This document shows, piece by piece, positions 37,490 through 45,711 of a DNA stretch of 46,821 nt. The position numbers and the translations under genes were made by a program. This DNA comes from Actinomycetes bacterium (GTDB lineage Bacteria > Actinomycetota > Thermoleophilia > Solirubrobacterales > JACPNS01), in contig JAEYBE010000047.1 in NCBI GenBank assembly GCA_023404495.1, positions 1 to 46,821 on the forward strand. The letters run 5' to 3'. How positions within the stretch are numbered: the stretch's first letter is position 1; each line of letters starts with the position of its first letter. The notes beneath the pieces are model-generated. The model had not been told where the DNA came from and ran no database searches. It saw only the letters and a program-made list of their open reading frames with translations.

Positions 37490-38404
37490 ATGGATCCAGG
37501 GATTTCACGTCGCAACTTGCCGCGGATCGCGGAGCTTTCCGTGATTTGCGGCGGCGAGGGTACGGCGGGGCGCGATGAGCCGCGTGACCTGCGGCGGATT
37601 TATGCGCGCGGCGTGCGCAAGCTTTCAATCCGCATCACCCGCGTGCTGCTGCCGACCGGAATCAGCGCCAACCAGACCACCGTCTTCGGCATCCTCGTTG
37701 GGATCGCGGGCGGCCTGCTGCTGGCGGTCAACGAGTACTGGGCGCAGATCCTTGCGATCGTGCTGATGCAGCTGGCCTTCGTGCTCGACTTCTGCGACGG
37801 CGAGATCGCGCGCTTCGAACGTCAGATCGAGGGCAAGAGTTCGGGCGCTGGCGGCGCCTACCTCGACTGGGTCGGGCACTACTACATGCCTGCGGCGATC
37901 ACCGCTGGTCTCACCTGGGGCGTCTTCCGCGAAACCGGCGACTGGTGGTGGCCGGCGCTCGGCCTGATCGTGATCCTCTCGCTGGTGCGCGTGCCCTACA
38001 GCGCGCGCGACCACATCATGTGGGGCGTCTACCGCGACAAGCCCGAGCTGCGCGATTCGGAGCCGATGGTGCGGGCGGCGCTCGCGCGCATGGGCGGCGA
38101 CCCGGAAGCGCTCAACCTCGAAGCGCAAGGCGCCGAAGCGATGGCCGGCGGCAAGGGGCGCGGTCTGCTCTGGAGCCGCTACACGAACCTCGGCCAGCTG
38201 ATCGTCTTCCCCGGCTTCATCAATCTCGTCGCCGCCGCCAGCGTGATCGACATGTTGATCTCGGCGTTCTCAGCGCCGGGCACCTCGCCGGTCTCGAGCG
38301 TCTGGGCGCGCGGCGCGCTGCTGGCCCTACTCGGGGCCGTGCACCTCTTGCATCAGCTCCGGGCGATCGCCCAGGGATTTCGAGTCACGCGCGCGCTGGA
38401 GTAG
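37490..38404 (+). CDS. CDP-alcohol phosphatidyltransferase family protein, variant motif
   Basis: 304 residues, integral membrane. The CDP-alcohol transferase signature is in VLDFCDGEIARFERQIEGKSS...GGAYLDWVGHYY: D-xx-DG-xx-AR and G-xxx-D are intact, but the final catalytic Asp (D-xxx-D) is replaced by His (DWVGH). Such enzymes swap CMP for a lipid or polyol acceptor. Hydrophobic segments include TTVFGILVGIAGGLLLA, ILAIVLMQLAFVL, ITAGLTWGV, LGLIVILSLV, LIVFPGFINLVAAASVI. ATG 37490 has GGGTAGGG upstream. It is transcribed opposite the nucleotidyltransferase/dehydrogenase pair and its 3' end overlaps the flippase gene antisense by 78 bp. Confidence 0.82.
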   Translation: MDPGISRRNLPRIAELSVICGGEGTAGRDEPRDLRRIYARGVRKLSIRITRVLLPTGISANQTTVFGILVGIAGGLLLAVNEYWAQILAIVLMQLAFVLDFCDGEIARFERQIEGKSSGAGGAYLDWVGHYYMPAAITAGLTWGVFRETGDWWWPALGLIVILSLVRVPYSARDHIMWGVYRDKPELRDSEPMVRAALARMGGDPEALNLEAQGAEAMAGGKGRGLLWSRYTNLGQLIVFPGFINLVAAASVIDMLISAFSAPGTSPVSSVWARGALLALLGAVHLLHQLRAIAQGFRVTRALE

Positions 38405-39862
38405 CGAGCGCACGTCGCGGATCTGCGCGAGCTCTGCCCGGCTGAAGAAGCCGGTCGCGAGCAGCAACAGGGGATAGAAGCCCGACCAGAGGATCCGCTC
38501 GATCACGGCCAGCGTGCCGTACTCGGCCAGCACATACTCGCCGGAGATCGCCACCACTGAGGCGACCGCGACGATCTGCGTGACACGCCGCCACTCAACA
38601 ATCAGACCGAGCGTCTGGCGCGCGCGCACGTACATCAGCCCGAGCAACACAAGGTAGGCAGCGACCAGCGCAATTCCGGCGCCGACGATGTCGTAGTCGG
38701 GGATCAGCAGCAGACCGACGATCACGTTGACCACGAGCCCGGCCGCGGCAACGGGGAAGAGCGATCCGGTCTTGCCCATCCGCGCGACCGCCGAGACGAG
38801 CACGAGGTATGCGCCGTAGAAGACAACCCCGGTGGCAACCAGCGGCACGACCTTGTGCGCCTCGTAGAAGCTCGGCTGGCTGGTGAGCAGCCGCACCAGC
38901 GGCCCGGCGAGCAGCGTCAGTCCGGTCACGACGCCGCCGGTGATCAGCAGGTAATAGGTCAGCACCCGCCCGTAGACAACCTTCGCTTCGGCGTCCGACT
39001 TGATCGAGTACGCCAGCGGCGGCCAGGCAAGCTGGAACGCGCGCACGAAGATCGTCACGCCCTGCGCCAGTTTGTAGGCGATCGAATAGACACCCGCGGC
39101 AGCAAGTCCGGCCGCGCGCGAGGCGGGGATGTTGATCAGCAGAATCCGGTCGACCCAGTTGAGCGCGTAGAGCGAGATCTCGCCCGGCACCGTGGGCAAC
39201 CCAAAGCGCAGCATCGGCGAGGCAAGCGGCACGCCGGGTTTGGCGATCCGCCCGGCCGAGATGTGCACCACGAACAAAGTGACCACGATGATCGCCGTGC
39301 CGATCGCGTTGCCAAGGACAAGCCCCTGCGCGCCCTCATCGCGACCGATCACGAGGTAGAGCGTCAGGCCGACCGTGATCACGACGTTGCTGACCGTGGC
39401 CAGCGCGTAGGCCCCCGCCTTCTCATCCACCCGGAAGAGCGCAAGCAGCAGCTCATAGAAAGTGGAGAACCAGAACCAGACGATCCCGACGCTGACCAGC
39501 GTCTGCGCGCCGGGCACGTCGCGCAGCAGCACTGTCGCAAGCACCCCGGAGAACGCGAAACAGATCGCAACGCCAAGCGTGGTCGTGGCGAGCAGTCCCC
39601 AGAAGGCGGTACGCGTGACCTGGCGCGGGTCGTAGTCGTCGGTCAGGTAGTAGAAGCGCAGGAACGCCTCGATCGCGCCGAGGCGAAAGAAGATGCTCAG
39701 CACGATCACGGTGGTGGCGATGATCTCTGCCTGGCCGAAGCCCTCCGGCGCGACGTACTTCGTGTAGATCGGCAGCGTGAAAAGCGCGATCAGCTTGGCC
39801 AGCACGCTCGAGGCCGTGTAGGCCGTGCCGGTCTTGGCCAGGCGTCGCAGATAGCCGATCAC
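38327..39862 (-). CDS. Oligosaccharide flippase (Wzx-like, MOP superfamily)
   Basis: 511 residues with about 14 hydrophobic helices and the family start (YLRRLAKTGTAYTASSVLAKLIALFTLPIYTKYVAPEGFGQAEII), the SLYALNWVDRILLINIPASRAAGLAAAGVYSIAYKLA centre, and LIPDYDIVGAGIALVAAYLV near the end. It should flip lipid-linked glycan repeat units across the cytoplasmic membrane for polymerisation outside. The GTG start at 39862 overlaps the stop of the polymerase gene (GTGA). Last gene of a three-gene operon. A hydrophilic tail (RARDSKSLGDRPELMQEVHGPE) follows the last helix and its codons overlap the transferase gene on the other strand. Confidence 0.9.
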   Translation of the reverse strand: MIGYLRRLAKTGTAYTASSVLAKLIALFTLPIYTKYVAPEGFGQAEIIATTVIVLSIFFRLGAIEAFLRFYYLTDDYDPRQVTRTAFWGLLATTTLGVAICFAFSGVLATVLLRDVPGAQTLVSVGIVWFWFSTFYELLLALFRVDEKAGAYALATVSNVVITVGLTLYLVIGRDEGAQGLVLGNAIGTAIIVVTLFVVHISAGRIAKPGVPLASPMLRFGLPTVPGEISLYALNWVDRILLINIPASRAAGLAAAGVYSIAYKLAQGVTIFVRAFQLAWPPLAYSIKSDAEAKVVYGRVLTYYLLITGGVVTGLTLLAGPLVRLLTSQPSFYEAHKVVPLVATGVVFYGAYLVLVSAVARMGKTGSLFPVAAAGLVVNVIVGLLLIPDYDIVGAGIALVAAYLVLLGLMYVRARQTLGLIVEWRRVTQIVAVASVVAISGEYVLAEYGTLAVIERILWSGFYPLLLLATGFFSRAELAQIRDVRSLLQRARDSKSLGDRPELMQEVHGPE

Positions 39863-41412
39863 GCCGGCTGCTCCGCCGCTGAGTCGTCGTCCGACGAATC
39901 CGAGCCGACGCGCGGGATCGCCGCAAGCGAAACGGCGCAGCCGAGCAGCACCCAGGTCAGCGGGTCCTCAAGGAAAGCCGCGTAGGCCAGCGTGTGCACG
40001 AAGATCGCCGTGAACGCCGCAGCCACCGCGACGCGCGCAACCAGACCCGGCCGGCCATGTGGGCCGTCCTCTTGCTTCACGCGTCGGAAGACCGCGCCAA
40101 AGCCTGCATACAGCAACAGCAGAAAGGCGGCAAGACCGACGATGCCTTGCTCGGACGCCACGGTCAGCGGCGCGGTGTGCGACTTGGTTGTGACCGCCGG
40201 GCCGTAGGCCGTGTGCTTGGCGAGCTTGTTTGCCCGATACGCACTTGAGAAGTCGCCCGACCCCTGACCGAAGATCGGCTTCTGCGACCAGAGCGTCAAT
40301 CCGCCCGTCACCAAATCGAAGCGTCCGCTGGTGGAGGTCTCAGCGCCCTTACTGCTGGTGAGGTCAACGCCAGTGACCGACGGGAAAGCCAGAGCGAAGA
40401 CCATGCCCGCGAGCAGCACGCCGCCGGTCAGGTAGAGCACCGGGCGCGTCTTCCACCTCAGCGCGGCGAGCACGATCAAGCCGGCGAGCAGCGCCGCGAT
40501 GCTCGATTGGCTGAGCGAAAGCACGAGCCCCGCCCAGAGCACCGCCAGAATGCCTGCCGCCCCGAACACGCGACGGGTCTTCTCCGTGTAGAGCATCACG
40601 GCGGTTACGACGAGCATCACCATCGCCAGGAACCGGCCGTAGATGTTCGGATCAAAGAAGAACGACTGCACGCGGAAGTAGGGGTCAAAGTCCGAGGGCT
40701 GCGCGCCGCCGATCGTGATCAGGTAGCGCCCGCGCGCGAACTCGACGAAGCCGCCGATCACCAGCACCAGCGCGACCGTCACCAGCGTGGCAACGCAGGC
40801 GCGCAGCAGGCGCGCGTCCCACTTCTGCCGCGCCGCGAGTCCATAGAGCAGCGCAAAGGGCGAATAGAAGAAACAGAAGTTCTGCGTGGCGACGTCGATG
40901 TCGTTGGCGTAAAGGCTCTGCAGCGCGTAGAGCGCGAGGTAGAGCACGATCGCGACATCGAGCAACTTCGGCGCGCGTGGCTCGGACACCGCGCGCCCGC
41001 GCCAGTGGTCCCAAGCGCGTGCGACGACCGCTCCGCCGATCACCAAGTAGAGCGGGAGGAGCAGCTTGACCGAGTCGCCGCCGATCTCGATCGGCACGCG
41101 GAAGGCGAGCGTTGCGAGCGCGGCCGGGATCACCGCCCGCGGCCAGCGCACGAACACAGCGGCCATCGCGGCAAGCACCGCAGCTCCGGCGAGCCCCGCC
41201 GCAACGATCACGGCAGGCGAGAGCGTCGGCAGGCTCGAAGTTTCGTCCCCCACGACCGAGCCCGCCAGCACCAGGGGGCTGAGCAGCAACACAAGCAGCC
41301 CGCTGATCCAGCGCAGGCGCTCAGTGGTCGAGAGCAGCCAGCCGGCAATCAGGACGGAAATCAGAACGAGTCCGAGCGACTCGACAGCGGGTGCAATCGC
41401 AAGCGGCGTCAT
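39859..41412 (-). CDS. O-antigen ligase/polymerase-like membrane protein (Wzy_C)
   Basis: 517 residues from ATG 41412, with 11-13 transmembrane helices. The large periplasmic-type loop carries the family hallmark: LSLSQSSIAALLAGLIVLA, then LWSQKPIFGQGSGDFSSAY and KSHTAPLTVASEQGIVGLAAFLLLL (conserved His and Glu). The family polymerises undecaprenyl-linked repeat units or ligates glycans at the outer face. It overlaps both neighbours by 4 bp (ATGA and GTGA), giving a tight operon: exported protein, polymerase, flippase. The C-terminus is acidic and Ser-rich (GSDSSDDDSAAEQPA). Polymerase versus ligase cannot be told from sequence. Confidence 0.88.
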   Translation of the reverse strand: MTPLAIAPAVESLGLVLISVLIAGWLLSTTERLRWISGLLVLLLSPLVLAGSVVGDETSSLPTLSPAVIVAAGLAGAAVLAAMAAVFVRWPRAVIPAALATLAFRVPIEIGGDSVKLLLPLYLVIGGAVVARAWDHWRGRAVSEPRAPKLLDVAIVLYLALYALQSLYANDIDVATQNFCFFYSPFALLYGLAARQKWDARLLRACVATLVTVALVLVIGGFVEFARGRYLITIGGAQPSDFDPYFRVQSFFFDPNIYGRFLAMVMLVVTAVMLYTEKTRRVFGAAGILAVLWAGLVLSLSQSSIAALLAGLIVLAALRWKTRPVLYLTGGVLLAGMVFALAFPSVTGVDLTSSKGAETSTSGRFDLVTGGLTLWSQKPIFGQGSGDFSSAYRANKLAKHTAYGPAVTTKSHTAPLTVASEQGIVGLAAFLLLLYAGFGAVFRRVKQEDGPHGRPGLVARVAVAAAFTAIFVHTLAYAAFLEDPLTWVLLGCAVSLAAIPRVGSDSSDDDSAAEQPA

Positions 41413-43292
41413 CGCTTGAGCACCTCCAAGATCGCGGCGGTCGTCCAGGCGACGTTTGGCTGGGTGCCCGCGGCAAGTTCGGCACTCCATCCGCGGACAC
41501 CGACGCGGATCACTTCACCCTTACCGAGCTTGTATCCGATCAGCGCGGGCGCACCGGCTTCGCGGCCGGCCGAGGTGAGAATCTGCGCGCCGCGCACGAG
41601 CTGGCGCGACTGCTCGAATCCGGTAAAGAGTCCGGTCGCCCCGCGCAGCAGTCCGAGTTCGTCCTTGAACGGCACAACTGGCGCCGGCGCCTCACTCACA
41701 AGATCGAAGGACTCGCCGAAGATGTTCCGCCCGCGCTGGTCCGTCGGTCCCGAGAGCTCGCCGGCGCCAAGTGAGACGGTGCGGCGAAAGGCGTCGAGCG
41801 AGAAGAAGGCGACCTTGCCGCCGCGTTCCACGAAGCGGCGCAGCTCGGTGCCGAGCGTCGCCGTGATCCAGCGTTCGTCTCCGGTGAAGAGGACTGCGTC
41901 GTGGCCGCGGAGCGCGGCGGCTGGATCTGCCGCCATCGCAGCGTCAGTTGTCGTCTGTGCGACCAGATCGCTCTGCGCGGTCTGGAGATACTCGGTCAGC
42001 GCGCCTTCTTCTGCGGCGAAGGCCGGCGGGCCGGATGCGCGCGCGAGGAAGCGGTCGAGCGGTACGCGCAGCTGCTTTCCGGGTGGCAGTGATTGGAAGG
42101 GATCGGGGAAGCCGTCGCCGTTGACATCAACAGGGTTTGTCGCCTGCCAGGCGATCGCCGGCTGCGCGATCAAGAGGCGCGCGCGACCACCCGAGATCGG
42201 CAGCGGTGTGTGCGCGACGCCCGGGTCGCCTGCCACCGGTTTGCGCGCCTTGATGCGGAGTTCGAAGAGACCGCTCCTGGTGCGGGGGATTTCGGCGCGC
42301 AGCGTTGCGCCGCGCTCGCGGCCGGATGCGAGCTTCTGCCCGCCGACCCGCGTGATGCTCCAGCTGTATCCGCCGGTGGGAGGCGCGACGCGGAAGCTCG
42401 CCTGCGTTCCGACCACGGCGGGGCGAGTTGGCGGGGCGATCTGCACGCCGGTCAGGGTGATTCCCGAAGCACCGCGCGTGCTTCCCTTCTTTGGCGGCGT
42501 CGCGGTGCTGCTCGATCCGACGTTGCCGGCAGCGTCGCACGCACGCGCGACGATCACATAGCTACCGATCGGTGCCGGCCGCGCGCGGCCCGAGCGCTTG
42601 ACGCCCTGGCACTGGTTCGCCCAGCGGTCGAAGGAACCGACAGACTGCGTCCATTCTCCGGTGTCGCTCCCGCGGGTGCTCAAGAAGCTTGCGACCGGCT
42701 TTGTCGCGGTGCGCTGTCCGCGCACGCGGTAGACGAGGAACTCGGCGCGCAGGCCAGTGCCGGCGCCGCTGAACTTGACCGGGATCGACTTGCGTGAGCG
42801 CAGCACGGACACCGAGTGGCTGCCTAGGACCTCAGCGGAGATCGCGGGCGCGATGGTGTCGACGACGAAGAATTGGTCGGGCACAAAGGTGCGCCCGTTG
42901 TTGCGCAGCGTGATGCGCACGCGATAGGCGCCGTCGGGTACTGGTTGGCCGCGCTGACGATTGCCGTTGGCCCTCACCACGCCGCGAAAGCGGCCGTTCC
43001 AATAGAAGGTGTGCGGACCGGCGGCGAGCTTCTCGTCGTCGGCGAGCACGCGAACCGGCGAGCCGGCGCGATCGACGACCTCGACGGTCACGCGGTCGCT
43101 CTTTTTGATCCGAAAGCGCACGCGACCCTTCTCGCGCAGGCCATCGTCGTTCGGCGAGATGTAGCGCTTGAAGCTGACCGAGTAGACCAGCGGATCGGTG
43201 TTCTTCAGCCGCTGGGCCGCAAAGAACGCAAAGAACGTCGCGAGCACCAACAGCCCAAAGACAACTCGCGAAATCTGCGTCGCCCGGGTCAC
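41409..43292 (-). CDS. Membrane-anchored exported protein with FlgD-like Ig domain and Rossmann-like C-terminal domain
   Basis: 627 residues, GTG start at 43292. A signal-anchor helix (VVFGLLVLATFFAFFAAQRL) is followed by a FlgD-type Ig domain opening with ISPNDDGLREKGRVRFRI and ending PDGAYRVRITLRNN (residues ~45-135). Two or three further Ig-like beta segments follow (to ~400) and then a dehydrogenase- or amidotransferase-like C-terminal region (HDAVLFTGDERWITATLGTELRRFVERGGKVAFFS), reminiscent of the N,N-dimethylformamidase beta-subunit C-terminal domain. It is the first gene of the polymerase/flippase operon, so may be a glycan-binding or assembly protein at the outer surface. The precise function is unknown. 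Confidence 0.8.
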   Translation of the reverse strand: MTRATQISRVVFGLLVLATFFAFFAAQRLKNTDPLVYSVSFKRYISPNDDGLREKGRVRFRIKKSDRVTVEVVDRAGSPVRVLADDEKLAAGPHTFYWNGRFRGVVRANGNRQRGQPVPDGAYRVRITLRNNGRTFVPDQFFVVDTIAPAISAEVLGSHSVSVLRSRKSIPVKFSGAGTGLRAEFLVYRVRGQRTATKPVASFLSTRGSDTGEWTQSVGSFDRWANQCQGVKRSGRARPAPIGSYVIVARACDAAGNVGSSSTATPPKKGSTRGASGITLTGVQIAPPTRPAVVGTQASFRVAPPTGGYSWSITRVGGQKLASGRERGATLRAEIPRTRSGLFELRIKARKPVAGDPGVAHTPLPISGGRARLLIAQPAIAWQATNPVDVNGDGFPDPFQSLPPGKQLRVPLDRFLARASGPPAFAAEEGALTEYLQTAQSDLVAQTTTDAAMAADPAAALRGHDAVLFTGDERWITATLGTELRRFVERGGKVAFFSLDAFRRTVSLGAGELSGPTDQRGRNIFGESFDLVSEAPAPVVPFKDELGLLRGATGLFTGFEQSRQLVRGAQILTSAGREAGAPALIGYKLGKGEVIRVGVRGWSAELAAGTQPNVAWTTAAILEVLKR

Positions 43293-43411
43293 GCGGGAGA
43301 GGCTAACGGCGCAAGCCCGCTACTGCCGCAAAACAGCCGCAGAACAACAATCGCTGGCTCGGGCATCGTCGCACTGACGACGAAATCAGTCTGTCCAAAG
43401 GCCGTAGCGGT

Positions 43412-43894
43412 TTACGGCGTCGTAGGGGTCACGAACCGACCCCAAACGACAATCTCATACTCGATTCCGGCCTGTGTCCGGTTGGCCTCGATACATAGTC
43501 CGTCGTCTGCCGAACGCGAGGCGAGCATCAAGTCGCCGGCCGGCGTTACGAAGTACTCCAGCGCAGAGTCGAGCAACCTAGCGCTCGGCACGCGAAAGCC
43601 GACTACAACACCGTCTGAATAAGCGAACCAGCTCAGTACGTCCTCGTCCGACTGACTTCGCAGATCTCGGATTGCTTCGGCCACCGAGGCCCGCTGATCC
43701 TCAGACCATGTTCGGCGAGAATCGCCGCCATCACGCAGAATGGCCAAGTACTTGGGCCACACCTTCGCAAGTTCTGTTGCTGGCAACGCTTCGAACTCAG
43801 AAGCGTCGATTCCTATGCCTTCAAGCACGCTGACGGCACGTGCCTGAATCTTGCGCCGTTTCACCTCGGAGAGGTGACGCTCTAACTGTGACAT
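43412..43894 (-). CDS. Candidate immunity protein for the orphan RHS toxin
   Basis: 160 residues, soluble, starting at ATG 43894 only 5 bp after the orphan RHS tip's stop. It begins with a charged helical stretch (SQLERHLSEVKRRKIQARAVSVLEG), has ALPATELAKVWPKYLAILRDGG in the middle, and a beta-rich C-terminal half (FAYSDGVVVGFRVPSARLLDSALEYF, YEIVVWGRFV). I recognise no family. The position directly after a toxin tip, small size and lower G+C are those of immunity genes in polymorphic toxin loci, where the product binds and blocks the cognate toxin. Call by context. Confidence 0.65.
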   Translation of the reverse strand: MSQLERHLSEVKRRKIQARAVSVLEGIGIDASEFEALPATELAKVWPKYLAILRDGGDSRRTWSEDQRASVAEAIRDLRSQSDEDVLSWFAYSDGVVVGFRVPSARLLDSALEYFVTPAGDLMLASRSADDGLCIEANRTQAGIEYEIVVWGRFVTPTTP

Positions 43895-43899
43895 CGAAC

Positions 43900-44880
43900 C
43901 TACTTGCCTCCGACATGCCCGTGATTTCCCACGTCGTAGTACTTCGGGGGTCCGCCCGAATGGTGAGTGCTGTGCGGCTTCGGAACCCCGACGTGGACGC
44001 TGCCATCTGTATGTTCCACAACAATCTTGATCTTTCTATTCGAATCGAGATATTCCCACCATCTGCCGACCCGACTAGAACCACCTTGAGCAATCGGTGT
44101 CGCGGAGCGAGGAATACCACCAAGCTGCTTCGCCAAGCGCCGCTTCGCGGCTTGGCTTAAGACGCGCCCACCCTTAGCCGCCTTCCCAGCAATCGCAAGA
44201 CCACGTACGCCACGCACTGGCGGAAGCAAGGACGCGAGTTCGAGAGCCGTCCTGTCGAAGTTCTCCGAAGACCCAAGCGAGCTCAGCAGCCCGATCGGCA
44301 CGACGGATGCCTTCGAAAGCCAACTCGCGTTGGGATCGTTGGTGATCTCCGCGGCCCGCTCCTGCACAGCACTGGCTTTCTCATTGACGAACTTCTTGGC
44401 ACTCTTCCAAGCGTCTGCCGCCGAGCGCCCATCCACGTCAACAAACCGGGCAGGGCCTGAGAGGCCATAGATGTAGGGCGTGCGTCGAGCAGGCTCGGCC
44501 GGCTCCCCGACAACCGGATCCACAGTCAGGAACGCCCCAACCTCAGCGTCGTAGTAACGAGCGCCGAGCTTCGTGATCCCTGAGTCCGGCATCGCAATCC
44601 GCCCAGCTGCGCCAAGGAAGCCGAAGCTCTTCTCATCCTCAATGTTGCCGGCCGGCGATGGCGCATCCGCCGCCGCGCCCCAGGGATCAAGCTCTGGCAG
44701 CTCCTCAAGCTGCCCCTGCTCGCCTAGCTCTGCGATCAGGCCTCCTGCGCCGTCGGCCACGGGATAGACCGGTGCCTGATCGTTTGTGCGCTGCTCAAGC
44801 AGCCCAGTTGGTCCGTAGCTCAAGCGCTCTGTTCTGGTCAGGGCTTTTGAGGCGGACACCAGATGCGTCCCGATGCGCAC
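43900..44880 (-). CDS. Displaced (orphan) RHS-core C-terminal tip with toxin domain
   Basis: The 326-residue frame from GTG 44880 holds the end of an RHS protein: YGPTGLLEQ, the hyperconserved core (FLGAAGRI, LGARYYDAEVGAFLTVDPVVGEPAEP, YIYGLSGPARFVDVDGRS), then a linker with GSSENFD and a unique C-terminal domain ending in a His-rich HSTHHSGG...YYDVGNHGHVGGK. RHS homology continues upstream in frame (YD-type repeats, e.g. VTYAHDPQGRR and YLYDAQGRLT) to about 45,125, with an in-frame TAG at 45169-45171. There is no ATG, GTG or TTG codon between the TAG and 44880. It is therefore a tip lacking the N-terminal body, typical of orphan cassettes. The C-terminal domain may be a nuclease; the family is not recognised. 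Confidence 0.8.
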   Translation of the reverse strand: MRIGTHLVSASKALTRTERLSYGPTGLLEQRTNDQAPVYPVADGAGGLIAELGEQGQLEELPELDPWGAAADAPSPAGNIEDEKSFGFLGAAGRIAMPDSGITKLGARYYDAEVGAFLTVDPVVGEPAEPARRTPYIYGLSGPARFVDVDGRSAADAWKSAKKFVNEKASAVQERAAEITNDPNASWLSKASVVPIGLLSSLGSSENFDRTALELASLLPPVRGVRGLAIAGKAAKGGRVLSQAAKRRLAKQLGGIPRSATPIAQGGSSRVGRWWEYLDSNRKIKIVVEHTDGSVHVGVPKPHSTHHSGGPPKYYDVGNHGHVGGK

Positions 44881-44991
44881 CGGTGAGTCTGAGAGGGCGT
44901 AGTTGTAGGTGCGGGTGAAGGGGCCTTGGGTTGTGTTTGTCAGGCGGCCTTGGGCGTCGTAGAGGTAGGTGTTTGCCGCGCCGCTTGGGCT
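44422..44991. repeat. 570-bp direct repeat, RHS core, left copy
   Basis: This aligns without gaps to 46252-46821 (offset 1830 bp), from the codons of DGRS to the window edge. In the 111-bp stretch 44881-44991 I count four mismatches. Homology probably continues to about 45,125, but the matching right-hand sequence is outside the window. Recombination between the copies would swap the toxin tip of the full RHS gene. Confidence 0.9.
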
Positions 44992-45191
44992 GGTTCTACT
45001 TGTGAGCTGATCGAGCGAGTCCCAGGTGTAGGTCTCGGTGCCGACCGGAGAGGTTCTTGCCGTCCTTCGGCCTTGGGGGTCGTGGGCGTAGGTGACTCCG
45101 CCTGGGGAGGTGAGCAGCTGGCCCGGAAAGACTAGTCTGGCGACGATTTCAATCGCACTCTGTAGGCGCTAGAGGACTGAGATCGCTCAAT

Positions 45192-45710
45192 TCAAGTCTC
45201 ATCAAGGAGCGCATCAACCCACGGGGACATGAACCCCTCCTCAACGAAGAGTCCAGATTCGCTTACTTTCTCTACCGCCGATTGGCAAGGTAGATTCGAG
45301 CCGATATACATGTAGAGGTCGTACCCGACTGAAACAAGCATTTGGTCGTCGGGGGAAACGAGTAGCCAAGACCCGTCTCCTCGAAGCAACCGGCGGACAA
45401 CCTCGCCGACCGTGTCGAGGGTGAACGACTGCCCGTCCTTGATTCCGTCCCCGCGCTCGTACTGTCTGACTTCGAGTCTGTCGACTTCGGCATCTCGCGC
45501 AAACGCGATTACCGCATTGACATACTCGTTCTCGGTGGCCAGGTATGTTGCTTCGTCGAGCACCACGCCATCAAATGCTTGTCCGATGTCGTAAATCGAG
45601 CACCACGGGGGGTCATCAAAAAACCCTCGGTCGTTACGCCCGCTCGGATCAAACCGAGTGACTCGCCACCAGAAATCTTTGTCTAGTTTTGCTAAGTCCG
45701 ACAGCTCCAC
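45192..45710 (-). CDS. Candidate immunity protein for the RHS toxin encoded upstream
   Basis: 172 residues, notably acidic (LDKDFWWRVTRFDPSG, GFFDDPPWCS, VDRLEVRQYERGDG, DALLDET), as expected for a protein that masks a basic RNase or nuclease. GTG 45710 follows the RHS stop by one base, so the two are translationally linked. Its own stop is 20 bp before the in-frame TAG that precedes the orphan tip. No family is recognised. Base composition is the lowest in the window (29 of 60 G+C at 45241-45300). Call from context. Confidence 0.68.
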   Translation of the reverse strand: MELSDLAKLDKDFWWRVTRFDPSGRNDRGFFDDPPWCSIYDIGQAFDGVVLDEATYLATENEYVNAVIAFARDAEVDRLEVRQYERGDGIKDGQSFTLDTVGEVVRRLLRGDGSWLLVSPDDQMLVSVGYDLYMYIGSNLPCQSAVEKVSESGLFVEEGFMSPWVDALLDET

Positions 45711-45711
45711 G

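Noticed and set aside
40507..42561. 684-codon plus-strand frame opposite the polymerase and exported protein
   Set aside because: Spans two real genes in antisense, begins with charged low-complexity sequence and has no domain.
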